In this document: positions 15,132 through 23,681 of the stretch, piece after piece | How the letters are laid out: each line of letters opens with the position of its first letter | How positions within the stretch are numbered: position 1 is the first letter of the stretch | Assembly (NCBI RefSeq): GCF_009696325.1 | Contig: NZ_VUME01000009.1 | Location: 1 to 64,000 of the forward strand | Length of the DNA: 64,000 bases | Source: Collinsella sp. WCA1-178-WT-3 (M1) | GTDB taxonomy: Bacteria > Actinomycetota > Coriobacteriia > Coriobacteriales > Coriobacteriaceae | Direction: 5' to 3' | Program-made: the position numbers and the translations under genes | Notes under the pieces: generated by a model | The model's input: only the letters and a program-made list of their open reading frames with translations | The model's database searches: none | Told to the model about the DNA's origin: nothing

Positions 15132-15995
15132 TTAGTTCTCCCCCTTATCCTGCTTGCCCAGATAAGCCTCAATAACGGCTTCGTTGTTCTGGATTTCCTC
15201 GGCCGTGCCCTTGGCGATGACCTTGCCAAAGTTAAGCACGCAGATACCCTCGCAAATATTCATGACGAGCGACATGTCGTGCTCGATGAGCATGATGGCA
15301 ATGCCAAAGGTGTCGCGAATCTTGACGATGTTCGCCATGAGCTCCGCAGTCTCGGACGGGTTCATGCCGGCGGCAGGCTCGTCGAGCAGTAGTAGCTTGG
15401 GATTGGTGGCAAGCGCGCGGACGATCTCCAAACGACGCTGAGCGCCGTAAGGCAGCGAGCCGGCCTGCTCGTTTGCCAGATGTTCCATATCAAAGATAGA
15501 CAGAAGCTCCATGGCGCGCTCATGGGCGGCCTTCTCGTGCTTCCAATACGTCGGCAGGCGCAGCACGCCCTCAAAGCCGGAGTAGCGCTCCTGGTTGTGC
15601 AGGCCGACCTTTACGTTGTCCTCCACCGTCATGGTGTTGAACAGGCGGATGTTTTGGAAGGTACGAGCGATACCCATGCGGTTGACCTGGTAGACGGACT
15701 TGCCCGAGGTGTCCTCACCGTCGAGCAGGATGGTGCCGTGCGTGGGCTGGTACACCTTGGTGAGCAGGTTGAAGACCGTGGTCTTGCCGGCGCCGTTGGG
15801 GCCGATAAGACCGGCGATCTCGGTCTTACCGATGGTCAGGCTAAAGTCGTCGACCGCCTTAAGGCCGCCGAACTCAATGCCCAGGTGGATGCACTCGAGC
15901 GCCGGGCGCTCGCCCAGGTCGCGGTCGGGAACGATGGCGCCAGAAGGATACGGGACCATCTTGCCCTTGTTGAACTCAAAATTACTGGGCATCGG
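15132..15995 (-). CDS. livG: Branched-chain amino acid ABC transporter, ATP-binding subunit LivG
   Basis: A 287-residue ABC ATPase with GPNGAGKTT Walker A, signature LPYGAQRRLEI (the LivG-type variant) and LLLDEPAAGMNP, plus the LivG C-terminal VCVLNFGKVIAKGTAEEIQ. A ~25-residue N-terminal extension (MPSNFEFNKG...) is slightly longer than in enteric LivG. The ATG at 15995 has AAGGAGG upstream and overlaps the end of livM by 14 bases, which favours this start over one eight codons earlier. Confidence 0.95.
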   Translation of the reverse strand, partial: PMPSNFEFNKGKMVPYPSGAIVPDRDLGERPALECIHLGIEFGGLKAVDDFSLTIGKTEIAGLIGPNGAGKTTVFNLLTKVYQPTHGTILLDGEDTSGKSVYQVNRMGIARTFQNIRLFNTMTVEDNVKVGLHNQERYSGFEGVLRLPTYWKHEKAAHERAMELLSIFDMEHLANEQAGSLPYGAQRRLEIVRALATNPKLLLLDEPAAGMNPSETAELMANIVKIRDTFGIAIMLIEHDMSLVMNICEGICVLNFGKVIAKGTAEEIQNNEAVIEAYLGKQDKGEN

Positions 15996-17061
15996 TTGCC
16001 ACCTCCTTCTTGGAAGCAATGCGGTCCTTAATGCGCGCGAAGAACGCCTTGAGCTGCGGGTTGTTAGTAAAGACCATGACCAGAATCAACACGATGGCGT
16101 AGATGAGCATGCGGTAGTCCGAGAACTGACGGAGCAGCTCGGGGAGCACCGTGAGCAGCGCCGCCGCGATGACGGAACCGCGCATGTTGCCCAGACCGCC
16201 CAGGACCACGAACACCAGAATGAGAATCGACGTGTTGAAGTCGAACTTAGTGGCGGAGAGCTGCGAGAAGTTACCGCCGAAGAGGGCTCCGGCAGCACCG
16301 GCGAGAGCGGCGGAGACCACGAAGGCGATCATGCGGTACTGGGTGACGGAGATACCCACGGACTCGGCAGCGATCTTGTTATCGCGCACGGCCATGATGG
16401 CACGACCGGTGCGGCTGCGGACCAAGTTGAGCACAATCACGAGCGCAACCATAACCAGGATGGCGCCAGCAAGGAACGTCGAGTAGGTCGAAACACCAGA
16501 TGCGCCCTGGGCACCCTTGATGATAGCGGTGCCGTCTTCGAGCAGGTGTAGGTCGTCGATCGTGGAATTGCCCGTGATGTTAAAGATCACGTGCAGGCCG
16601 CGGGAATCGACGCCCACAATGAGGCAGGTAACGATCTCTTTGATAATCTCGCCAAAGGCCAAGGTTACGATGGCCAGGTAGTCACCGCTCAGGCGAAGAA
16701 CCGGAATACCGATCAGGAAGCCCAGAATGGCGGCGGCGATAGCGCCGACCACAATGCTGATGATCAGACGCACCGGGTCGGACGGAACGGCGCTCTCCAG
16801 CGCGACGGCGGTGACGATTCCCGTATAGGCGCCGACGCTCATAAAACCCGCGTGGCCCAGCGACAAGTCGCCCGCGATGCCGACGACGAGGTTGAGCGAG
16901 ATGGCCATGACGATATAGGCCGTGATGGGAACCAGCTGACCGACAATCATGCGCGGAATCATGTGGTTAGACTGCATAAAGAACACGATGGCGAACGCCA
17001 CAACGCACATGGCGTACGTGACAAAGTCGTGACGCGTCTGCTTGTCTGTAAGAAACTTCAT
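15982..17061 (-). CDS. livM: Branched-chain amino acid ABC transporter, permease LivM
   Basis: A 359-residue permease with eight to ten hydrophobic helices and the family signature LNLVVGIAGDLSLGHAGF. LivM pairs with LivH to form the membrane channel. A GTG three codons before the ATG at 17061 directly follows the livH stop; the ATG has the better placed AGGTGAG site, but either is possible. Overlaps livG by 14 bases. Confidence 0.94.
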   Translation of the reverse strand: MKFLTDKQTRHDFVTYAMCVVAFAIVFFMQSNHMIPRMIVGQLVPITAYIVMAISLNLVVGIAGDLSLGHAGFMSVGAYTGIVTAVALESAVPSDPVRLIISIVVGAIAAAILGFLIGIPVLRLSGDYLAIVTLAFGEIIKEIVTCLIVGVDSRGLHVIFNITGNSTIDDLHLLEDGTAIIKGAQGASGVSTYSTFLAGAILVMVALVIVLNLVRSRTGRAIMAVRDNKIAAESVGISVTQYRMIAFVVSAALAGAAGALFGGNFSQLSATKFDFNTSILILVFVVLGGLGNMRGSVIAAALLTVLPELLRQFSDYRMLIYAIVLILVMVFTNNPQLKAFFARIKDRIASKKEVATDAQ

Positions 17062-17070
17062 AACGCTCAC

Positions 17071-17952
17071 CTACACCTTCTCGGGTACGTACTTGCCCAA
17101 GAGGCCGGCAGGCTTGACGAGCAGAACGATGATCAAAACGCCAAAGACGATGGAGTTGGCAAGGCTCGTGGAAATGTAAGCCTGCGCCATCGCCTCGATG
17201 ATGCCGATGAGAATGCCGCCGACAAAGGCACCGGGGATGGAGCCGATACCGCCGAAAACGGCAGCGTCGAAGGCCTTGATGCCAGGCATGGCGCCCGTGG
17301 TGGGCTGCAGAACCGGCGAGTAGGAGCACAGGAGCACACCGGCGATGGCGGCAAGGGCGGAGCCGATGGCGAACGTCATCGAGATGGTGCGGTTGACGTT
17401 GATGCCCATGAGCTGAGCGGCGGCCTTGTCCTCGGACACGGCGCGCATGGCCTTGCCCATCTTGGTCTTACCTGTAAAGATCATCAGACCGGCCATGATA
17501 ACCAGGCAGGCGACGATGGTGACGAGCGAGACGGCACTTACGTTGAACTTGGCCAAGAACTCCGGCACCGGGAAGGTGACGAGCGAAGTGAAGTTCTTGG
17601 GCGTGGCGCCCCACAGAAGTTGCGCGGCATTCTGCAGGAAGTAGGACACACCGATGGCCGTGATCAGAACGGCCAGCGGGCCTGCTTGGCGCAGCGGCCT
17701 ATAGGCCAGACCCTCAATGAGAACACCGAGAACCGTGCAGACCACACAAGAGAGAACTACAGATGCCCAGCCCGGGAGGCCGAGATACGACGTGGCGCAG
17801 AACGAGACATAGGCACCGACCATGATGACATCGCCGTGAGCGAAGTTGAGCATCTTGGCGATACCGTAGACCATGGTGTAGCCCAACGCGATGATGGCGT
17901 AGACGCTGCCCATGGACAGGCCGTTGACCAGGTATTGGATAAAGACCGTCAT
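17071..17952 (-). CDS. livH: Branched-chain amino acid ABC transporter, permease LivH
   Basis: A 293-residue inner-membrane permease with the LivH signatures NGLSMGSVYAIIALGYTMVYG, LNFAHGDVIMVGAY and the cytoplasmic loop GKAMRAVSEDKAAAQLMGIN that docks with the ATPases. ATG at 17952 has GGGGGATG nine bases upstream; the frame is open 25 codons more but that region overlaps the post-livK hairpin segment. First of the four transporter genes behind livK. Confidence 0.95.
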   Translation of the reverse strand: MTVFIQYLVNGLSMGSVYAIIALGYTMVYGIAKMLNFAHGDVIMVGAYVSFCATSYLGLPGWASVVLSCVVCTVLGVLIEGLAYRPLRQAGPLAVLITAIGVSYFLQNAAQLLWGATPKNFTSLVTFPVPEFLAKFNVSAVSLVTIVACLVIMAGLMIFTGKTKMGKAMRAVSEDKAAAQLMGINVNRTISMTFAIGSALAAIAGVLLCSYSPVLQPTTGAMPGIKAFDAAVFGGIGSIPGAFVGGILIGIIEAMAQAYISTSLANSIVFGVLIIVLLVKPAGLLGKYVPEKV

Positions 17953-18029
17953 GTTCCACATCCCCCTTTCGAATAGGTTTCCAGTTGATGTATGAAACAG
18001 GGACGTTACGTTGTCCCCAGATACCAAGC

Positions 18030-18059
18030 AAGCAGGGAAGGCGAAAACCTCCCCTGCTT
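18030..18059 (-). promoter_or_regulatory. Hairpin between livK and livH
   Basis: A 12-pair stem (one G-T) with a TTTTCG loop lies 33 bases after the livK stop and has no poly-T tail. Such hairpins between a binding-protein gene and its permease genes often stabilise the upstream mRNA or partly stop transcription, giving excess binding protein. That role is inferred. Confidence 0.6.
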
Positions 18060-18091
18060 GGGATCAAAACCGCTCTATGTAAGGCGGCCTA

Positions 18092-19279
18092 TTAGGCCAA
18101 TACGTACTTGCCGTCGGTGATGACATACGCCGTAGGATCCTTCTGGACCTGGCCCTTGTCGTTCCAGGAGAGCTTGCCGGTCAGACCGTCAACGGTAATC
18201 TTGAGCATAGCCTTGGGCAGCTTCTCGGCGACCTCGGTCGGGTCGGCGTCGACACCAAGACCGGCCTCCTTGAGGGCCTCGACCACCGCGTGCACGCCGT
18301 CGTAGGCATCGGCGGCAAACTGGTCGGGGGTATCGCCGTACTTATCCTTGTAAGCGTTGACGAAGTCGGCGTTCTTCTCGTCGTCGGCGGAGAACGGGGT
18401 CATGAGCAGCAGACCCTCGGCAAGAGAGGTGTCGAAGCCCTCGACGCCCAGGATACCGTCCATGCCGTCGCATCCCATCATCTTGACGTCGTAGCCCATG
18501 TCCTTGGCGTTCTTGAGCAGGACGGACGCCGGCGTGTAGTAGATCGGCGCAAAGATCATGGTGGCGCCGGCCTGCTTGGCCTTGGTCAGCTGGTTGGTAA
18601 AGCTCGTAGCGGAGTCGTCCTTAAAGGTCTCTTCGTCAACAATCTCGAGCTTAGACTCAGCGGCCTGGGCCTTAAAGGAATCTGCAATGCCCGAAGAATA
18701 AGCGTCGCCGGAGTTATAGAACAGCACGAACTTCTCGTCCGCATACTTCTCTGCCAGGAACTTGGCAGCGTTGACGCCCTGGTTGGGGTCGGTAAAGCAA
18801 ACCTGGAAGACGCAATCCTTTCCGTCGGTGACGTCCTCGGAGGACGCGGACGGGGTGATCATGAATGTCTTGGGGTCGTTACCGCACTCTGCGGCAACGG
18901 CAACCGACGCACCCGTGGTGGTCGGGCCGACGAGGGCCTGCATGCCCCAGTCGAGCAGGTTATTAAAGGCGTTGACGGCCTTCTCGCCGTCGGCCTGGTC
19001 GTCCTCGGCCTTGCTGGCAAGCGGCAGCTCCTTGGTGGAGAAGTCCTTGCAGCCAAGCTCGACGCCCTGGGTAACGGACTTGCCGTAAGACGCGGCGGCA
19101 CCGGTCAGCGGGCCAATGGTGCCGATCTTAAACGAAGCGTCGCTCGAAGCGGAACCGCTGTCGCCGCCGTTGGAGGAGCAGCCAGCTAGAATGGACATCG
19201 CCCCCAGACCTGCTGCGCTCGCGATAACGCTCCTGCGATTCATAACAGGGTTCAATGACTTACCGGTGAGGCTCGACAT
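18092..19279 (-). CDS. livK: Branched-chain amino acid-binding lipoprotein, copy 1
   Basis: A 395-residue type I periplasmic-binding-fold lipoprotein. The N-terminus MNRRSVIASAAGLGAMSILAGC ends in lipobox LAGC (Cys34), so it is anchored to the outer face of the membrane. Family marks: IGTIGPLTGAAASYGKS and later STSFTNQL-type segments (DDSATSFTNQLTKAK). ATG at 19279 follows AGGAGAG. It is 65-70% similar by eye to the next gene upstream, a tandem paralogue. It captures leucine-type amino acids or related ligands for LivHMGF. Confidence 0.93.
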   Translation of the reverse strand: MSSLTGKSLNPVMNRRSVIASAAGLGAMSILAGCSSNGGDSGSASSDASFKIGTIGPLTGAAASYGKSVTQGVELGCKDFSTKELPLASKAEDDQADGEKAVNAFNNLLDWGMQALVGPTTTGASVAVAAECGNDPKTFMITPSASSEDVTDGKDCVFQVCFTDPNQGVNAAKFLAEKYADEKFVLFYNSGDAYSSGIADSFKAQAAESKLEIVDEETFKDDSATSFTNQLTKAKQAGATMIFAPIYYTPASVLLKNAKDMGYDVKMMGCDGMDGILGVEGFDTSLAEGLLLMTPFSADDEKNADFVNAYKDKYGDTPDQFAADAYDGVHAVVEALKEAGLGVDADPTEVAEKLPKAMLKITVDGLTGKLSWNDKGQVQKDPTAYVITDGKYVLA

Positions 19280-19548
19280 GCGGCTCTCCTCTCAAATCTC
19301 GTCGGGTTTCGGTTACCCGACAGGCCATCCTCCGCCGTCTTCGGCGCTCGCAAAATAGTAGACGCTTTAGTTGAGAAAAGTGGCGATTATTTCAACTTTT
19401 CTTTTGCCTTGTCCATTTATCCATAATTATGCGTATTTCTTTCGGTTTATACAGTTTAAAGATTTTATTGTGTGAAAGTAATGTTTCCGTTTTGTTACAA
19501 GCTTTCCTGCCCTGAATAACATGGCCCCACCGGTCTCGTTATATGCAC

Positions 19549-20715
19549 TTAGGCGGCGATGTACTTGCCGTCCTGAATCACATAGGCCGTAGCGGGCTTC
19601 TCGACTTGGCCCTCGTCGTTCCACGTGAGCTCGCCTGTCAGGCCCTCAATCTTGATCTTGCGCATAGCCTTGGCAAGGTCGCCGGCAATGTCGGCGCCGT
19701 CGACCGTAATGTCGATGTCCGCCTCATCGATTGCCTCGACAATCGCGTGGATGCAGTCATAAGCATCGGCGGCAAACTGGTTGGGCGTCTCGTTGTAGGC
19801 GTCCTTATATGCCTTGACGAAGTCGGCGTTCTTCTCATCGTCGGCAGAGAACGGGGTCATGAGCAGCACGCCCTCGGCAAGAGAGGTGTCGAAGCCCTCA
19901 ACGGAGAGCAGGCCGTCCATGCCGTCGGTGCCCATGAGGGTCATGTCGTAGCCCATGTCCTTGGCGTTCTTGAGCAGGACGGACGCCGGCGTGTAATAGA
20001 TCGGGGCAAAGATAAGCGTGGCGCCGGCCTCCTTGGCCTTGGTGAGCTGGTTGGTAAAGCTCGTGGAAGAGTCGTCCTTAAAGGTCTCGGTATCGACGAT
20101 ATCGAGCTTGGACGCCTTGGCCTGCTCGGCAAAAGCGTCGGCAACGCCCGAGCTATACGTATCGCCGGAGTTGTAGAACAGGGCGATCTTGGCGTCTGCA
20201 TACTTCTCGGCCAGGAACTTCGCGGCGCTGGCGCCCATGGTGGGATCGGTGAAGCAAACCTGAAAGACCGTGGTCTTATCCTTGGTGACGTCGAGCGACG
20301 AGGCCGAAGGCGTGACCATGAGCATATCGTCGGCGATCTCGCCCGAGACGGCGACGGCGGCACCAGTCGTGACGGGGCCGACGAGCGCCTGCATGCCCCA
20401 GTCGCACAAGGTATTGAAGGCGTTGATGGCCTTCTCGCCGTCGGCGACGTCATCCTCGGACTTAAGCGAGAGTTTGAGATCCTTGGTCGAGAAATCCTTG
20501 GCGGCGAGCTTGGCACCTTTCTCGGCCGAAACGCCATAGGTTGCCGCGGCGCCGGTCAGAGGGCCGATGACACCGATCTTGAAGGTCTTACCGCCATCGG
20601 CGGAGCCGCCGTCTGAGCCACCCGACGAGCAACCAGCGAGTGCGGCAGCGCTGCCGAGCGCCGCGGCGCCGGCGAGAAAGTTCCTACGGCTGAGCGTGCT
20701 GTTGATGTTGAACAT
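19549..20715 (-). CDS. livK: Branched-chain amino acid-binding lipoprotein, copy 2
   Basis: A 388-residue paralogue of the preceding protein, with lipobox LAGC (Cys29) after a twin-arginine-like SRRNFLAGAAALGS signal and the mature start IGVIGPLTGAAATYGVS. Blocks such as DDEKNADFVKAYKDAY and YTPASVLLKNAKDMGYD are almost identical in both copies, whereas ligand-pocket and surface segments differ, suggesting different substrate ranges for a shared permease. AAGGGGG precedes the ATG. A 269-base AT-rich gap separates the copies and may carry a separate promoter for copy 1. Confidence 0.93.
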   Translation of the reverse strand: MFNINSTLSRRNFLAGAAALGSAAALAGCSSGGSDGGSADGGKTFKIGVIGPLTGAAATYGVSAEKGAKLAAKDFSTKDLKLSLKSEDDVADGEKAINAFNTLCDWGMQALVGPVTTGAAVAVSGEIADDMLMVTPSASSLDVTKDKTTVFQVCFTDPTMGASAAKFLAEKYADAKIALFYNSGDTYSSGVADAFAEQAKASKLDIVDTETFKDDSSTSFTNQLTKAKEAGATLIFAPIYYTPASVLLKNAKDMGYDMTLMGTDGMDGLLSVEGFDTSLAEGVLLMTPFSADDEKNADFVKAYKDAYNETPNQFAADAYDCIHAIVEAIDEADIDITVDGADIAGDLAKAMRKIKIEGLTGELTWNDEGQVEKPATAYVIQDGKYIAA

Positions 20716-20965
20716 GGTGTCCCCCTTTTTCGCTGGCCGCGGTGCGGCCGTCTTGCGGTACGGGGCAAACCTTATGGCGCAAACGTTGACAGTTTGTTAC
20801 GGAAGTTCGTTTGTAGCGAGCATGTTTCCAATGTTTCCGCAGCGTTTCGGGGGTGCCGTTTTGTGCGACTCCTGTTGCCTGGCGAGCGCGCGCTCTCGGT
20901 TCACGCTAGAATGCACTCAACATTACTTGATCAATCAATCTATAAGATGCACGAAGGAGCTATCT

Positions 20966-22309
20966 ATGAGCGAACCCCTGCGCACCGTGAACGTCGGTCT
21001 GATCGGTCTGGGAACCGTCGGCGGCGGCGTGGCCCGTCTGATCAAGAGCCACCACGATGAGTACCTGGCCGCCTACGGCATCGACCTTAAGCTGACCCGC
21101 GCCTGCGCGCTTGCCTGGGAGCAGGCCGAGGCAGCCGGTATTGAGCGCGAGGCCTTTACGAGTGACTGGCACGACGTCGTTACCGACCCCGCCGTCGATA
21201 TCGTCGTCGAGCTGATCGGCGGCGAGCATCCCGCGACCGAGATCTTCACCACCGCCTTTGAGCACGGCAAGCACGTCGTCTCTGCCAACAAGGCCCTGCT
21301 GGGCCGTCACGTCGAGACGCTTGCCGAGAAGGCGCGCGCGTGCGGCGTGCAGATTAAGTGCGAGGCCAGCTGCGGCGGCGGCATCCCCATCGTGAGCACG
21401 CTCGAGCACGACCTGGTGGGCAACAAGATCCTGACCATCGCCGGCATCCTCAACGGCACCACCAACTACATCCTGTCGCGCATGGACGCCGAGGGCGCCG
21501 ATTACGCCGACGTGCTTGCCGACGCGCAGGCCAAGGGCTACGCCGAGGCCGACCCGTCCGCCGACGTCGACGGCTTCGACGCCGCCAGCAAGACGGCCAT
21601 CCTCGCCTCCATCGGTTTTGGCACCCGCGTTACCACCGATGATGTGTACCAGCAGGGTATCCGCACCATCGGCGCCGAGGACATCGCCCAGGCCCGCGAG
21701 CTCGGCTACACCATTAAGTTGCTCGGCATCGCCCGCAACACCGAGGCCGGCGTCGACGTCCGCGTGCATCCCACGCTGATCCCCGCCGACCACATGCTCG
21801 CCAAGGTCAACGGCGCCATGAACGCCGTCTACGTGGTAGGCGACGCCGTGGGCGAGACCATGTTCTACGGTGCCGGCGCAGGCTCCTTCCCCACCGCGAG
21901 CGCCGTCGTGGGCGATATCCTGTCGCTCTCCGAGCAGATCAGCCGCGGCGTGGCTCCGCTGCCCGAGATTGAGCCCTATGGCCACAACCTCGCCTTTAAG
22001 CCCATGGACGAGCTCCAGACCAAGTACTATGTGCGCCTGAAGGTCGCCGACCGCGTGGGTGCCCTGTCCGAGACGGTCGATATCTTTGCCAAGCACAACA
22101 TCTCGATCTCGCTCATCAACCAGGTCGAGGACGGCAAGTCGGGCGTCAGCGATGCCTGCTCGGTCATCTTCCTGACGCACCGCGCGCTCGAGAAGGACGT
22201 CCAGGCTGCCGCCGCCGAGCTTGCCAGCGTCGACTGCGTGGCCGAGGTCGCCAACGTCCTGCGCATCGAGAACGTCGAGGCCTGGACCGAAGGCGTCATG
22301 GCCAACTAA
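20966..22309 (+). CDS. hom: Homoserine dehydrogenase
   Basis: A 447-residue NAD(P)-dependent enzyme that reduces aspartate semialdehyde to homoserine for threonine and methionine synthesis. N-terminal nucleotide-binding GLIGLGTVGGG, then SANKALLG, the catalytic-domain segments AGILNGTTNYIL and EADPSADVDGFDAASK, and a C-terminal ACT domain (RVGALSETVDIFAKHNISI) that usually mediates threonine feedback. ATG at 20966 follows GAAGGAG; the frame is open far upstream but that region is the livK promoter zone. Monocistronic with its own terminator. Confidence 0.97.
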   Translation: MSEPLRTVNVGLIGLGTVGGGVARLIKSHHDEYLAAYGIDLKLTRACALAWEQAEAAGIEREAFTSDWHDVVTDPAVDIVVELIGGEHPATEIFTTAFEHGKHVVSANKALLGRHVETLAEKARACGVQIKCEASCGGGIPIVSTLEHDLVGNKILTIAGILNGTTNYILSRMDAEGADYADVLADAQAKGYAEADPSADVDGFDAASKTAILASIGFGTRVTTDDVYQQGIRTIGAEDIAQARELGYTIKLLGIARNTEAGVDVRVHPTLIPADHMLAKVNGAMNAVYVVGDAVGETMFYGAGAGSFPTASAVVGDILSLSEQISRGVAPLPEIEPYGHNLAFKPMDELQTKYYVRLKVADRVGALSETVDIFAKHNISISLINQVEDGKSGVSDACSVIFLTHRALEKDVQAAAAELASVDCVAEVANVLRIENVEAWTEGVMAN

Positions 22310-22340
22310 CCCAACGCTCGCCCAGCAATACGCGCTTTGA

Positions 22341-22374
22341 GGGCTCCCGTCCGATGTGGGACGGGAGCCCTTTT
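22341..22374 (+). terminator. Terminator of hom
   Basis: GGGCTCCCGTCC pairs with GGACGGGAGCCC around a short loop and is followed by TTTT, 31 bases after the hom stop. Confidence 0.9.
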
Positions 22375-22523
22375 GCCTCCTGCCCTAAGCACAACGGCAG
22401 AGCACATTTGCGCGAGCCGCTCATCGGTAACGCGCGCTGCCGTTCACCGATATGCAAACGCGGTCGATTCCGGCTACCGCTACGCTGTGCTGAGAATGTC
22501 CGCCCGCGATGAGAGGAAACACT

Positions 22524-23273
22524 ATGTTGCTCGAGGGCAAGAAAGCGATCGTCACCGGAGGCACGCGCGGTATCGGCTATGCCATCGCCTGCCGTTTTAT
22601 CGAAGAGGGTGCCGCAGTCACCGTCTTTGGCTCGCGCCAGGAGACTGCCGACGCGGCCGTTGAGAAGCTGGCGGCCGCCTATCCCGACGCCAAGGTCTGG
22701 GGCCGCTCCTGCGACCTCACCTCACTCGAGGCCGTAACCGAGGCTTTTACCCAGGCTGCAACCGACATGGGCGGCTTGGACACGGTCGTCAACAACGCCG
22801 GCATCTCCCAGCGCTCGCCGCTTTTGGACTACACGGCCGAGGAGTTCGCCAAAGTCATGGACCTCAACGTCGTCGCCGTCTTTAACGGTCACCAGGCGGC
22901 CGCCAAGATTATGACCGAGGCCGGCCACGGCGGCACCATCACCACCACGAGCTCGATGGTCGCCAAGTACGGTCAGCCCTCCGGCGTCGGTTACCCCACG
23001 TCCAAGTTTGCCGTCAACGGCATGGTCCAGTCGCTCTCGCGCGAGCTCGCCCCCATGGGCATTCGCGTCAATGCCGTCGCACCCGGCGTAACCAAGACCG
23101 ATATGGTCGCCAACCTGCCCGAAGAGGTCATCAAGCCCATCATCGCCATCATTCCGCTGGGTCGCATGGGCGAGCCCGAGGATGTCGCCAACGCCTTTGT
23201 TTTCCTGGCGAGCGACATGTCCTCCTACGTCACGGGCGCCGTGCTCCCCGTCGACGGAGCCGCCCGCTCCTAA
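22524..23273 (+). CDS. Short-chain dehydrogenase, BaiA/3-alpha-HSDH-like
   Basis: A 249-residue classical SDR: TGGTRGIG cofactor motif (11-18), NNAG (90-93), Asn115, Ser143/144, Tyr157 and Lys161 (YPTSK). From memory its N-terminal half tracks the bile-acid 3-alpha-hydroxysteroid dehydrogenase BaiA closely (TGGTRGIG, FI..GA.V..FG..QE, the YP and DLTS segments), more than FabG. The closeness suggests action on steroid or other secondary alcohols, but SDR specificity cannot be fixed by motifs, and FabG-like activity is possible. It is not the Collinsella 7-beta-HSDH type. ATG at 22524 follows GAGAGGAAA; single gene with a terminator. Confidence 0.8.
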   Translation: MLLEGKKAIVTGGTRGIGYAIACRFIEEGAAVTVFGSRQETADAAVEKLAAAYPDAKVWGRSCDLTSLEAVTEAFTQAATDMGGLDTVVNNAGISQRSPLLDYTAEEFAKVMDLNVVAVFNGHQAAAKIMTEAGHGGTITTTSSMVAKYGQPSGVGYPTSKFAVNGMVQSLSRELAPMGIRVNAVAPGVTKTDMVANLPEEVIKPIIAIIPLGRMGEPEDVANAFVFLASDMSSYVTGAVLPVDGAARS

Positions 23274-23319
23274 AGGTCGCAAGCCACGACTTCGAACCTC
23301 AACGAGGCCCAACGCAAAA

Positions 23320-23361
23320 GGCGCGCTGCCTGCATCAACCGCAGACAGCGCGCCTTCTTCT
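23320..23361 (+). terminator. Bidirectional terminator after the SDR gene
   Basis: GGCGCGCTG pairs with CAGCGCGCC, followed by TTCTTCT on the plus strand and TTTTG on the minus strand. It lies 46 bases after the SDR stop, between convergent genes. Confidence 0.7.
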
Positions 23362-23369
23362 GTTTGTAA

Positions 23370-23666
23370 GGGAAACAGCGTCCCGGTATTTCAGCTCCGA
23401 ACGGGACACAGCTTCCCTCAGGGCCATGTTTCGGAAAATGCGCCCCGTTTTGAACGCTAATTCTGGGACGCGCTTTCCGCAAGGCCTTTGATTCGGAAAG
23501 CGCGTCCCATTTTGAACCTTCAGACTGGGACGCGCTTTCCGGCAGGAGTCCAAAGCGGAAACCGCATCCCACTCCGGGCGTCCATTCTGGGATGTGACTT
23601 CCCGATGGGGGCCGATGCGGAAACTGCGTCCCGTTTCGGGTCTTTAAAGCGGGACGCGGCTTCCCC
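23370..23666. repeat. Array of five 62-bp tandem units with alternating inverted arms
   Basis: Ten 16-18 base arms alternate in orientation. Type A (consensus CGGAAAgcGCGTCCC) starts at 23370, 23432, 23494, 23556 and 23618, exactly 62 bases apart. Type A' (CTGGGACGCGCTTTCCG, its reverse complement) starts at 23402, 23463, 23525, 23587 and 23650. Spacers are 13-16 bases and not conserved. The centre units match almost perfectly and the outer ones are degenerate. Any A' can pair with the A on either side, so the transcript could fold into alternative hairpin trains. It fills the gap between the convergent SDR and antiporter genes and has no coding potential. Confidence 0.9.
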
Positions 23667-23681
23667 TAGGGAAGCATCTCG

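Noticed and set aside
22524..23273. Collinsella 7-beta-hydroxysteroid dehydrogenase
   Set aside because: The sequence lacks the GATEGVGKAF-type cofactor motif and other features I recall for that enzyme; it is BaiA/FabG-like.
23370..23666. CRISPR array
   Set aside because: Repeats alternate in orientation, spacers are only 13-16 bases, repeats vary, and no cas gene is in the window.
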